Positions 52,401-59,963 of a stretch of DNA of 64,000 nucleotides are shown piece by piece. Source of the DNA: Cetobacterium sp050033475 (GTDB lineage Bacteria > Fusobacteriota > Fusobacteriia > Fusobacteriales > Fusobacteriaceae). Position numbers and translations under genes: made by a program. The stretch is from positions 1,550,001 through 1,614,000 of the forward strand of contig NZ_CP188319.1 of the NCBI RefSeq assembly GCF_050033475.1, given 5' to 3'. Position 1 is the first letter of the stretch; every line of letters starts with the position of its first letter. The notes under the pieces are model-generated. The model saw nothing but the letters and a program-made list of their open reading frames with translations. It searched no databases and was not told the origin of the DNA.

Positions 52401-52606
52401 TTTTCATCCTTTTCATATATTAACTTTGTCAAATGTATCATTCTTATTCCAGTTGAAAATTCAAAATTTAACACATTTTCACAGGGATCCAAAAGACTAT
52501 AATTTTCTCTTTTTGAAAGATATCCCTTTTCTAAAAAGGAGATTGAAGTTTTTAAAATATTTTCAATGTCCATTGTCTTCCTATTCATTAACTCCATTTT
52601 ATCCAT
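49496..52606 (-). CDS. HerA/FtsK-like ATPase with glycine-zipper insert, 1036 residues
   Basis: The C-terminal part is a HerA-type (DUF87) motor: Walker A ITGSTGAGKSNSVYCILEEL (near 545), FLVVEPAKGEYKN, and Walker B HVTILEEAHNLLKR (near 772) with the double Glu, followed by the FIIADQAPGMLDPAVIRNTN sensor region and a helical tail. The N-terminal ~250 residues are unassigned. A Gly/Ala-rich segment (about 265-320, GGTIGLLSDGVGSAIGGAIG) is a glycine zipper that may enter membranes, followed by a Ser/Thr/Gly-rich linker. GGAG precedes the ATG. HerA motors pump DNA or assemble with nucleases; here the partners are dynamins and a tail-anchored protein, so a membrane-linked role is inferred. Confidence 0.85.
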   Translation of the reverse strand: MDKMELMNRKTMDIENILKTSISFLEKGYLSKRENYSLLDPCENVLNFEFSTGIRMIHLTKLIYEKDENILDKLSNIFTALYGNNTSLFLLLKSDGVICDFFLGVKDEKNITQALSTLKASLNGNFPGVVYKDNFSKEKIEETMEEILNGRVMEISTVTGIPSLKSENKEKFLQGVERVINGMEGKAFSGIFIANPIDYEAIKDIKKAYENLYNEIFPYMNLNISLNKNEAYSLSESVGKTFTKSYSLNLGKTDTVNRSISSGTSTSTSTGYSGSGGILGMALGGTIGLLSDGVGSAIGGAIGALVGGNIGTISKTNTSGKSSTETYGTSTSETSGETHGESKSEQNTTSKSKTESLGKTFQINEKNKTLENILKKIEQHLERIEKAEGNGLWNIGTYFISQEPQNSVVAANIYNGIIRGETSGVEKNGVYTFKDGEDLEKIKDYLYNFENPVLKLKDIDIFTSMGSLVTNDELALKLNLPQKSISGLDVLKMAAFGRNQEIEKKKEAIGIGELYYLGRTYEKEISLDLQTLSSHTFITGSTGAGKSNSVYCILEELYKKNIKFLVVEPAKGEYKNNFGGRENTYVYGTNKKYTELLKINPFSFNDNIHILEHIDRLTEIFNACWPMYAAMPAILKDAIENSYIMMGWDLKESENLYGERMFPTFKHLKKSLEDIINRSAYSQEAKGNYIGALVTRVDSLNNGIIGNIFVEDEISEKMLFDENVIIDISRIPSGETKSLVMGIVFMKLHEYRMAFGEGENSKLKHVTILEEAHNLLKRTSGEQSSEGSNLQGKSVEMMTNAIAEMRTYGEGFIIADQAPGMLDPAVIRNTNTKICLRLPSLEDREIVGKSMNLSQDQIEELAKLDTGVAAIIQSNWKEACLVKFNYMENKLPYSYSLKNFQEKEFKNSLIKYLLNEKLPSEERIKQDKEEEVKEYLENKGIKIQDKSPKEIDKYIFKLLDGDKILKIVNGITSENIEEWHNKLQVILNNMLFINESDNFYKLEIANSIIRENTCRNPEYLEFYEEWNDFTKKINIL

Positions 52607-52651
52607 TAGTTAGCTCCTTCACTATCTCTACTATCCCATTATATATTCTTA

Positions 52652-53146
52652 TTAAAATACCATCTTTAGTAATAATCCTAGTATGATTATTACCACTGCT
52701 ACCAGTATTCCTATCCTTAGTCTTATCGTTCTCTCTTCCTGATCTAACTTCTGCCCCTTGAAGTTTTTTTTTGAATTAAAACTAGTTGTTCTATTTTCAG
52801 TTCTATCTACCTTAGGGCTTTCTGAAGTTATTTTTTCATCTATTCCCTTATATTTTCTATAAAGATCTAGGACTTTTAAATATCTTTCCTTAGTAAAGTT
52901 TTGAACAAGCCTTTCTGTTTCATAATAATATTGATCCTCAATGGTTTCTCTTGGTTTTCCCAAGTATCTTTTATCATCCTCTTCCCAATTGAAGGAACTA
53001 TTTCTTATGGCAAAGTCTATGGCCTCATCACATTTCATTTTATTTCCCTGGTATTTTTTGATAAATCCTTCTAAACAAGATTTAATTCCCAATACATTAT
53101 TACTTTTTATTGCTTTCATGAATAATTCATTTGACCTAAAATCCAT
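52652..53146 (-). CDS. Tail-anchored membrane protein, 164 residues
   Basis: Start at ATG 53146 with GGAGG five bases upstream (the TTG 12 bases earlier is part of that site). Residues 1-90 are helical and charged (FMKAIKSNNVLGIKSCLEGF, YYYETERLVQNFTKERYLK), a polar linker follows (100-135), then one membrane helix at the C-terminus (about 143-162, IGILVAVVIIILGLLLKMVF). The bulk stays in the cytosol. It lies between the second GTPase and the HerA gene and may recruit these to the membrane. Family unknown. Confidence 0.6.
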   Translation of the reverse strand: MDFRSNELFMKAIKSNNVLGIKSCLEGFIKKYQGNKMKCDEAIDFAIRNSSFNWEEDDKRYLGKPRETIEDQYYYETERLVQNFTKERYLKVLDLYRKYKGIDEKITSESPKVDRTENRTTSFNSKKNFKGQKLDQEERTIRLRIGILVAVVIIILGLLLKMVF

Positions 53147-53158
53147 TCTCTCCTCCAA

Positions 53159-55519
53159 TTATATGTCCAATATTTGATCTAACTCTTTCTTATAACAATT
53201 GATTTTTTCTATTTTTTCCCTATAAATCTCCCTCATATCACTTAATTCCTGTTGCTTTTCAATATTATTTTTTAATTCCTTAACTTGTTCTTGAATATTT
53301 TCCTCTATAACCTCAACATTTTCCAAGGCCTTTTCCTTTACTTCCTCTATTTTATCAAACATTTCATCTTGAATTTCATTTACTTGAGATCTTATAAATA
53401 ATTTAAATTCCTCAAAATACTTTTCATTTATTTTAGATAAATCCACATAATCTCTTTTTTCATAGATATCCTCATAGATATCCTCTGAGCTTCCCCAGCT
53501 GAAGGGATTCCACCATTTACTTGTGCTTCTAGTTTTAACATATTTTTGTCCAACATATTCATCCACAGAATATATTCCTTCTGACATAAGTTCACTTGTA
53601 CTTGGAATATTCAACTCAAATTTTCCTGTTAAAGTATCCTTCAGGTCCACATTCAAATCAATTTCTCCTAAAATATCCTCAAAATATTTCTTTAATTCAT
53701 CTATAATTTCATTGGATTTTTTTAAAAGCTCCTCTGATAATATTTTACTTGCACTGGTTTTTAAACTTATTATCAAACCTTCCAATTCCTTATTGGCATT
53801 TTCTATTTTTAATTTTGCCTGTTGTTGCCCAACCTTAGAGTCACTCAAATCTTTTTCTAAATCTCTAAAGGCCTTTGTTATCCTATCAAAAAGTATTCCG
53901 TATTCAGAAGTATCTCCTTCCATTCCCTTTATATTTTCCTTTACTTCCTCTAATTTGTCACTTCCCCTAGTTCTCAACATAGTTTCGATTTCTTCCACTT
54001 GTTTTAAAATTCTCTCTATTTCCTCTGTGGTTTTTCCATTTAACAATGAAACTTCTGAATAGGCATTATCTACAACTTTTTTTAAGGTTGAAATAGAATC
54101 CTTAACCTTTTGAGATTTGGCATATTTATTTACATATCTATCTATATATAACTCTATGGCCGTAATTCCAGAATAATTTAATAAAGCCTGCTCTCTGTCT
54201 TTTCCCAATTCATCATATAATTTTTCCTTCATTGTTTCAGGAATACTTGCATATTTAATAGTATCTATTCCTGGGTAATCATCACTAGGTTCTGGTAAGA
54301 AGTTATATTCATAATTTTTTAAATTAGATTTCTGAGCTCTACTTAGGCTCTCTCCTCCTTGTCTAAGTCTGATTAATTTTGCTGCTTCTGCTGATAATGG
54401 GAATATTTTTGGATTATCTATACCGAAACTTTTTAAATATTTTTTTGAATTATCTATTAAAGTCTCAATAGATTCCTTTTCAGGATCAAAGCAATCTATT
54501 TTATTCAAAGCAAATATAAATCTTTCCTCTGCTTGTTTTCCATTATTTTTTACTATATCTGATATTTCACTAAGTAATCTTGCATCGTCATTGGTTCCAT
54601 GCTGAGTAGCATTCATTACATATAATACAAGGGGATTATTTCTTGTATCCTTTATAAATTTATATGTTGCTTCCTTATGCTCCATATTTTGAGAGTTATT
54701 TGGTCCCGGAGTATCAATAAGTATTAAGTTCATTTCCTCTGAATTTATTCCAGGTATATCTCCCTCCACAAATAAATTTATTCCCTTGGTATTTCCTTCC
54801 TCATTGAAATTATCCATATCTTCCAAGGTAGCCTTTTTCCAATTGGATAAAATCTCTCCATCTAAGGTTTCAACCTTCAGTCTAAAATCTTCTAAACCAT
54901 CTACATCCTTGATTCTACATATGGTTGCTGTACAAGCTTCATTTTTAGATGGTAGAATTTCCTTTCCAAGGATTGCATTTAATAGAGTTGATTTTCCAGA
55001 ACTCATGGTGGCAATAATACTCACTTCAGCTTCACTTTTCTTTGCATTTTCAAATTCTTCCACAGCTTTATTTTCTATGATCTCTTTTTTTAATTCCTCC
55101 GGTGCTGTTTCCTTAATCTTATCCACATATTTTGTAAGTTCAGTTAAAACATTTTTATTCTCTTTTATCTCATTTAACTCTGATGTTATATTCCAACCAT
55201 TCTTATTTAGATACTCTCTTTCATCTAATATATCTGAATAGTCCTCTCCTCTTCCATTAAAAATAATTTTAAAGTTTTTTGTATTGAAGTCCTCTGAAAT
55301 TCCACCAATTAATTCCTTGTACCAGAAATAAAGAGCCTTATCCTTATTCTTTTTTATAATCATTTTTAATTTAGATTGATCATTTAGTTTTACACTGGAA
55401 TTTTTTATTTCAGTATAATATGTATAAGGATTATATTTTATTTCTATGGTTTCTATTTTTCCTTGATCATTTTCATCAAATATTTTTGATTCTCTTAAGC
55501 TATTTTTTCTTTGAGCCAT
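53159..55519 (-). CDS. Dynamin-like GTPase, 786 residues
   Basis: G1 is ATMSSGKSTLLNAILG (about 168-183) in the SSGKS form typical of bacterial dynamins, with Ala for the first Gly. The dynamin Thr switch lies in NEACTATICR, G3 is LILIDTPGPNNS and G4 FALNKID. A helical stalk of about 400 residues with coiled coils follows (EEIERILKQVEEIETMLRTR; VIEENIQEQVKELKNNIEKQ). KWWNPFSWGSSED is a Trp/Phe-rich tip that could insert into lipid (paddle-like). GGGGGAAT precedes the start, which overlaps the end of the first GTPase gene by 20 bases. Two adjacent dynamins usually form a heterotypic pair. Confidence 0.88.
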   Translation of the reverse strand: MAQRKNSLRESKIFDENDQGKIETIEIKYNPYTYYTEIKNSSVKLNDQSKLKMIIKKNKDKALYFWYKELIGGISEDFNTKNFKIIFNGRGEDYSDILDEREYLNKNGWNITSELNEIKENKNVLTELTKYVDKIKETAPEELKKEIIENKAVEEFENAKKSEAEVSIIATMSSGKSTLLNAILGKEILPSKNEACTATICRIKDVDGLEDFRLKVETLDGEILSNWKKATLEDMDNFNEEGNTKGINLFVEGDIPGINSEEMNLILIDTPGPNNSQNMEHKEATYKFIKDTRNNPLVLYVMNATQHGTNDDARLLSEISDIVKNNGKQAEERFIFALNKIDCFDPEKESIETLIDNSKKYLKSFGIDNPKIFPLSAEAAKLIRLRQGGESLSRAQKSNLKNYEYNFLPEPSDDYPGIDTIKYASIPETMKEKLYDELGKDREQALLNYSGITAIELYIDRYVNKYAKSQKVKDSISTLKKVVDNAYSEVSLLNGKTTEEIERILKQVEEIETMLRTRGSDKLEEVKENIKGMEGDTSEYGILFDRITKAFRDLEKDLSDSKVGQQQAKLKIENANKELEGLIISLKTSASKILSEELLKKSNEIIDELKKYFEDILGEIDLNVDLKDTLTGKFELNIPSTSELMSEGIYSVDEYVGQKYVKTRSTSKWWNPFSWGSSEDIYEDIYEKRDYVDLSKINEKYFEEFKLFIRSQVNEIQDEMFDKIEEVKEKALENVEVIEENIQEQVKELKNNIEKQQELSDMREIYREKIEKINCYKKELDQILDI

Positions 55520-56345
55520 TTCTATTCCCCCATGTCTTATTTATAAATTTTTCAATTTCTATTATTCCTGTCTTTTTCATAATCTCTTCCCTAGACAGTT
55601 CCCTATCATCCTCTGAGAAATATTCCAAATAATTTTTATACTCCATCTTTTCACGTCTGGTTTCTAATTTTTCATCAAAACCCTTTCTCAATATTTTTCC
55701 CATATGGGCTGAAAGGGGAATTATCTTAGGATTTTTAAAACCAATATTTTTTATATATTCTTTGGTATCCTCTATAATTTTTTCTCTATCTTCCTTTTCA
55801 CCATCTAAAACATCTATTTTATTAAGTGCAAATAAAATTTGTAAAGGTTTATTTTTATAAATTTCTTTTATATTTAATAAAAATTCCTTATCATCATTTA
55901 CACCCAATTGACTTGCATTCATAACATAAATTATCTTATCTATAGAGTTATTTCTTAAAAAATTATATGTTATATCTCCATGATTTTTATTTAAATAATT
56001 ATTAACCCCTGGTGTATCATAAAGAATTATTTTCTTTTTTAATTCCTTAAAGGAAGTTTCGATTTTTATTTCTTCCACTTCTTCCTTTTCATTTAATTCT
56101 CTTAATGTATCATATTCTATTTCTTTTTTTATATTTTCTAGTCCCTCTTTAATTTCTAAAATATTTTTATTATTATTTACAATTTTAAATATCTTTCCTG
56201 TACAGGCCTGATTTTCAGAGGGTAAAATATCATTTCCTATAAGTGCATTTATCAATGTTGATTTTCCAGAACTCATGGTAGCTATCACAGCTATGGAAAT
56301 ATTTCCATTTCTACCATTTGTGTTCTTTTTCTTTTTTTTAATCAT
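55500..56345 (-). CDS. Dynamin-like GTPase, short form, 281 residues
   Basis: I start at ATG 56345, which follows the WYL gene's stop as TAAGATG with GGGAGA just upstream; a reading from 56378 would overlap that gene. G1 VIATMSSGKSTLINALIG (about 20-37), Thr switch ENQACTGKIF, G3 LYDTPGVNNY and G4 FALNKIDV are present and parallel the large GTPase. The protein ends soon after the G domain (ENRNGSKKK-like basic tail; precisely WGNRNGSKKK), so it lacks stalk and membrane parts. It probably dimerises with the larger GTPase through the G domains. Confidence 0.85.
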   Translation of the reverse strand: MIKKKKKNTNGRNGNISIAVIATMSSGKSTLINALIGNDILPSENQACTGKIFKIVNNNKNILEIKEGLENIKKEIEYDTLRELNEKEEVEEIKIETSFKELKKKIILYDTPGVNNYLNKNHGDITYNFLRNNSIDKIIYVMNASQLGVNDDKEFLLNIKEIYKNKPLQILFALNKIDVLDGEKEDREKIIEDTKEYIKNIGFKNPKIIPLSAHMGKILRKGFDEKLETRREKMEYKNYLEYFSEDDRELSREEIMKKTGIIEIEKFINKTWGNRNGSKKK

Positions 56346-56346
56346 C

Positions 56347-57198
56347 TTATCTCCCATATAATTTTGCAGTTTTTTCAAAATTTTTCTTGAACCATTCTCT
56401 TAATTCCAATGGATACATAATTTCTATCTCATGTAAAAATTGAGGAAAATAAATTTTTGCAAGTTTATTAGTACATTGAAAGGTCCAAGTATCCTCCTCC
56501 TTTTTTAAAACCTTTGGTCTATTAAGAATTGCAACCTCATAAATCTTTTTACTATTTTCATTCATTTTAACTACAACTTCTTTTCCATAGGATAAGAAGG
56601 GATCAAAATTTTTCTCCACATTTTTTATATATTCCTTATCAAATTCCTCTATAAAGTTTTTAGATAAGGTTACCTTAGAAATATTTGCAATTCTATAGTT
56701 TCTATAATCATTATTTACTTCACAAAAACAGAACAAATAGGATCTATCCTCTCCTAAGTCATTTTTTATAAAATAAGGATGAATGCTTCTAATCTCCCTA
56801 TTATATTTTATATTTAACTTTCTTTTGCCCTTAATAGCCTCATCAATCTTTGTAAAATTTTCTGAAAATAGAATTTTTTCTCTAATATATCTTGGATTAT
56901 CCAAGTATTGAAAAAATAAATCCCTAAAAAATTCTGCTTCATTCTGTACTCCATGCTCCTTTAAAATCACATCGTACAATTCATCATTTCCCTTATTTAA
57001 ATTAAATTGAACTATTTCTCCCTTATTGGATTTTATTTCATTTTTTTCAACTTCTTGATCAGAGTAATATTTTAAAATTCTATTGCCTATTTCTCCTCCT
57101 AAAAGATTAAAATGATTTTCATCCTCTTTAATTTTTTCCTTTATATAGTGTGGAACTGTAAATCTTATCTTTTTTATTATTTTCCCCTCCCTTTCCAA
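56347..57198 (-). CDS. WYL-domain transcriptional regulator
   Basis: About 276-283 residues: an N-terminal DNA-binding-like part (IRFTVPHYIKEKIKEDENHF, GEIGNRILKYYSDQEV), then a WYL/Sm-like ligand domain (about 110-200, IDEAIKGKRKLNIKYN, RSIHPYFIKNDLGEDRSYLF, YRIANISKVTLSKNF) and a WCX-type end (LKEEED-like LKKEEDTWTFQC, FPQFLHEIEIMYPLELREWF). WYL proteins often control defence operons and sense nucleic acid. The given start is TTG 57198, but the strong site GGGAGGGG lies inside that reading. ATA at 57177 (giving MKKIRFTVP) is correctly spaced from it, so the true start may be a non-canonical ATA. Confidence 0.8.
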   Translation of the reverse strand: MEREGKIIKKIRFTVPHYIKEKIKEDENHFNLLGGEIGNRILKYYSDQEVEKNEIKSNKGEIVQFNLNKGNDELYDVILKEHGVQNEAEFFRDLFFQYLDNPRYIREKILFSENFTKIDEAIKGKRKLNIKYNREIRSIHPYFIKNDLGEDRSYLFCFCEVNNDYRNYRIANISKVTLSKNFIEEFDKEYIKNVEKNFDPFLSYGKEVVVKMNENSKKIYEVAILNRPKVLKKEEDTWTFQCTNKLAKIYFPQFLHEIEIMYPLELREWFKKNFEKTAKLYGR

Positions 57199-57202
57199 TG
57201 TT

Positions 57203-57261
57203 ATTATAGCTTTTAGAAAAATTATTTAAAAGGAACAAAAGCTTCCTAAAAAAAGTTCCTA
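57203..57261 (-). promoter_or_regulatory. Promoter and inverted repeat upstream of the WYL operon
   Basis: TATAAT (57203-57208 on minus) lies close to the gene, so the leader is only about 20 bases. AGGAAC (57231-57236) and GTTCCT (57255-57260) form an inverted repeat across the -35 zone, and TCCTA/TAGGA (57339-57354) another further up. These are candidate operator sites for the WYL protein. Confidence 0.35.
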
Positions 57262-57373
57262 TTTTTTTATTTTTTTTCTTAAAAATACCAGTATTTGCTT
57301 ATTATAGTCCTTTTTAAATTTTTTTTCCAGAAAAAAAATCCTATATTTTTAGGAATTTATTTTTTAAAATGTC

Positions 57374-57402
57374 TTACATTTTTAATATACTAGGCGTATA
57401 AT
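57374..57402 (+). promoter_or_regulatory. Promoter of the 70-residue protein gene
   Basis: TTACAT (57374-57379), 17 bases, TATAAT (57397-57402). Confidence 0.65.
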
Positions 57403-57467
57403 TAAAAAGTTAATTTTTCTTTGCTAGAAATTTTAATAAGCAAATAAATTTCTAAGGAGTTGGTAAA

Positions 57468-57680
57468 ATGTTGGATAATCTATTTAAAAAAGGATTTAGT
57501 GCACTAAAAGATAAGGCAGCAAAAGTTAAAGTTGTCCAAGAAGAATTAGAAGCTTTAGATAGTGAAACTTTAATAAGAAAGTATCGTTTAGGAGATTTTT
57601 CAGATAAAAATATGGCCATATCAATAATTTTAAAAGATAGAAATTATAATTTAGTTAAAGGTCATTGGGAAAAGGAATAA
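57468..57680 (+). CDS. Small protein, 70 residues, unrecognised
   Basis: TAAGGAG precedes the ATG and a good promoter lies upstream. The product is charged and helical at first (MLDNLFKKGFSALKDKAAKV, VVQEELEALDSETLIRKYRL), then a short mixed part ending LVKGHWEKE. No signal peptide. It has its own promoter and terminator, divergent from the WYL operon and convergent with aqpZ. No family recognised. Confidence 0.65.
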   Translation: MLDNLFKKGFSALKDKAAKVKVVQEELEALDSETLIRKYRLGDFSDKNMAISIILKDRNYNLVKGHWEKE

Positions 57681-57694
57681 ATTTAAATAAAAAT

Positions 57695-57727
57695 AGAAAC
57701 CAGGATTAAATTCAAATCCTGGTTTCT
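57695..57727. terminator. Bidirectional terminator between the small gene and aqpZ
   Basis: Perfect 13-base stem AGAAACCAGGATT/AATCCTGGTTTCT with a 7-base loop. The tail is T-rich on the minus side (ATTTTTATTT), so it is the aqpZ terminator first of all. Confidence 0.82.
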
Positions 57728-57740
57728 GTTCTATATTCTA

Positions 57741-58433
57741 TTATTCCTTATCATCTAAAACTAATTTATATACTATTCCAGCTATTATTGCCCCTGCAAT
57801 TGGTGCTACCCAGAATATCCATAGTTGAGATAGAGCCTCTCCTCCAACCATTAAAGCCACAGCTGTACTTCTTGCTGGGTTAACAGCAGTATTAGTAACA
57901 GGTATACTGATTAGGTGAATTAATGTTAATGCTAAACCTATGGCAATTGGTGCAAATCCCTTTGGTGCATTTTTTGAAGTAGCCCCAAGTATAATAAATA
58001 GGAACATCATTGTTAGCACAACCTCACAAAGAATTCCTGCTCCCATTGTGTATCCTCCTGGAGATAGATTTCCTACTCCATTTACTGCAAATCCAACATC
58101 CAATGTAAATGATGGTGATCCTGAAGCTATTAAAAATAGTATGAAAGCTCCTACAAATCCACCAAGAACTTGACTCACTATATAAGGTAAAATTTCTTTT
58201 TTCTCAAATTTTCCAGCCACAGCAAGTCCTATTGTAACTGCTGGGTTTAAATGACATCCTGAAATATGACCAATTGCAAAGGCCATTGTCAATACTGTTA
58301 GTCCAAAGGCTAAAGCTACCCCTGCAAAGCCAATCCCTAATCCTGGATATCCCGCTGCTAAAACAGCACTTCCACATCCTCCCAGTACTAACCAGAATGT
58401 TCCTAAAAATTCTGCAAACATTTTTCTTTTCAT
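57741..58433 (-). CDS. aqpZ: Aquaporin Z
   Basis: A 230-residue, six-helix inner-membrane water channel. Both NPA boxes are present (NPA 63-65 in HLNPAVTIGL; NPA 185-187 in NTAVNPARS). The selectivity filter is Phe43, His173, Thr182 and Arg188, the water-specific set of AqpZ rather than the glycerol set of GlpF. Long stretches such as GTFWLVLGGCGSAVLAAGYP agree almost exactly with E. coli AqpZ. The start follows AGGGAG. It has its own promoter between it and the BREX genes. Confidence 0.95.
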   Translation of the reverse strand: MKRKMFAEFLGTFWLVLGGCGSAVLAAGYPGLGIGFAGVALAFGLTVLTMAFAIGHISGCHLNPAVTIGLAVAGKFEKKEILPYIVSQVLGGFVGAFILFLIASGSPSFTLDVGFAVNGVGNLSPGGYTMGAGILCEVVLTMMFLFIILGATSKNAPKGFAPIAIGLALTLIHLISIPVTNTAVNPARSTAVALMVGGEALSQLWIFWVAPIAGAIIAGIVYKLVLDDKE

Positions 58434-58458
58434 CTTGTTTCTCCCTGTAAAATAATAA

Positions 58459-58477
58459 TTTGATCAAAATGACCAAA
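58459..58477. promoter_or_regulatory. Palindrome in the aqpZ leader
   Basis: TTTGATCAAAATGACCAAA is an imperfect 8+8 inverted repeat (one mismatch) between the start site and the ribosome site of aqpZ, a likely place for a repressor. Confidence 0.35.
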
Positions 58478-58481
58478 TTTT

Positions 58482-58510
58482 ATTATATCACTAGGAACAG
58501 TCCATAACAA
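58482..58510 (-). promoter_or_regulatory. aqpZ promoter
   Basis: TTGTTA (58505-58510), 17 bases, TATAAT (58482-58487) with TG one base upstream (extended -10). Confidence 0.7.
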
Positions 58511-58550
58511 GGGCATTTCTACATTTAAACAATTAATTTTTGTTAATTAT

Positions 58551-59945
58551 TTATTCATAAATTAAATAACTTATGGTTCTTTTTAATTCAGGATCCTTAT
58601 TTATCATAAAATTTTGATTTATAACAAATTGTCTATAACTTATGGCTATATCTACTATTTCTTTTAATTCTTCATCTGTTAATTCTCCATTTGGATAAAC
58701 AAGTTTTATCATTCCACTTATAATTTTATTAATTGCATCTGCATCTCTTATAGTTGTTCCTTCTAGGGATATCCTATTCAAAATATAATTATAATTTTTC
58801 TTTCTTAATTTATGAATAATCTCACTAAAATAATCTGCTGCAAAACCATAATGTTTTGTATAAGCTTTTCTTCTATCTTTTAAACTTTCCAATTCCCACC
58901 CAGGAACTACTCCTGCCAGTCTATCTAAAAAAGCACTATGTGTTATAGAAGAATGTAGTAGTCTTTCCAATAATTCTTCTTCACTAAATCCTCCTGGTGG
59001 AAGATTTCCTACCATCATAATTCCACATTCACTTACCTTTTCTACCTCTCCTCTGTCAAATTTTCCAGATGCTAAATATTGATATAATTTATTTTTAACT
59101 TTTTCATCAATACCTGTTTTTTTTATTTTATCAATTTCATCAAATAATAAAACATCATATTGAACTAACAATCCGTCCTGTTTTGTTGTTAAGTTATAAA
59201 ATAATTGAGCTTCTGTTACTTGACTTCCCGATATAACTCTAGAGTAGGATGATATATTTTCATAGGCGTATGTTTTACCTGTTCCAGGTCTTCCAAACTC
59301 CATCATAAAAATATTATTTTCAACCATTGGAATCAATCTTGAAAGTAATATTAGTTTCTGTCTTCTATTATAATTTTCATAGTTTAATCCAACTGTACTT
59401 ACCATTATATTTAACCATTGATCTGAACTAAATTGTTCTCTCATTTCAATTAGTTCTTCCAAATCAATTTCAGATAATTGAAATGGCTTAAATTTCTCTA
59501 ATTGAATTTGTTTATTATCTTCATTATAAACAATCTCTCCCATACCCCATAATCCATCAATTAATAATCTATCATTGGATTGCAATATATCACTAGACAC
59601 CTTTGCATCTGAAATTCCCAAACTAGGGATTTCCATTTGAATAGTATCCTCTTTTTTCTTAGTCAAATTTATTTTAACTTTAAATTTGTCAATCAACTTT
59701 AAAGAACCTTTTAATAATAAATCTTTCTTAAAAACTTCTTTCTCTCTGGCATCTATCCTATGCTCATGTATATAATCATTGGTCTCTTTTAAGTTTTCCT
59801 TTGTAATCTCTCCTTCACAAAAAAATCCCAAAAGATACTCTGAAACATATCTTGGTAAACCAGGCATTTCATTGTTTATAGCCTTTGGTTTATCCACAAC
59901 TGCACTACCAAAGCACTCCTTTAATTTTCTTTCCCAAAGCTCCAT
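58551..59945 (-). CDS. brxL: BrxL, short form (BREX AAA+ protein without Lon protease domain)
   Basis: 464 residues. The N-terminal part (KAINNEMPGLPRYVSEYLLG) and the AAA+ core, with Walker A GRPGTGKT (218-225), Walker B VLLFDEIDKI (about 265-274), GIMMVGNLPPGGF and the LLERLLHSSITHSAFLDRLA segment, are those of BrxL. Long BrxL proteins (near 680 residues) add a Lon-type protease domain; this one ends after the lid, like the ~450-residue class I know as TIGR02688. Last gene of the BREX operon, 18 bases after pglZ. BrxL is thought to bind DNA as a ring and, in type I BREX, is needed for defence. Confidence 0.88.
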   Translation of the reverse strand: MELWERKLKECFGSAVVDKPKAINNEMPGLPRYVSEYLLGFFCEGEITKENLKETNDYIHEHRIDAREKEVFKKDLLLKGSLKLIDKFKVKINLTKKKEDTIQMEIPSLGISDAKVSSDILQSNDRLLIDGLWGMGEIVYNEDNKQIQLEKFKPFQLSEIDLEELIEMREQFSSDQWLNIMVSTVGLNYENYNRRQKLILLSRLIPMVENNIFMMEFGRPGTGKTYAYENISSYSRVISGSQVTEAQLFYNLTTKQDGLLVQYDVLLFDEIDKIKKTGIDEKVKNKLYQYLASGKFDRGEVEKVSECGIMMVGNLPPGGFSEEELLERLLHSSITHSAFLDRLAGVVPGWELESLKDRRKAYTKHYGFAADYFSEIIHKLRKKNYNYILNRISLEGTTIRDADAINKIISGMIKLVYPNGELTDEELKEIVDIAISYRQFVINQNFMINKDPELKRTISYLIYE

Positions 59946-59963
59946 TTTTTATATCTCCACCTT

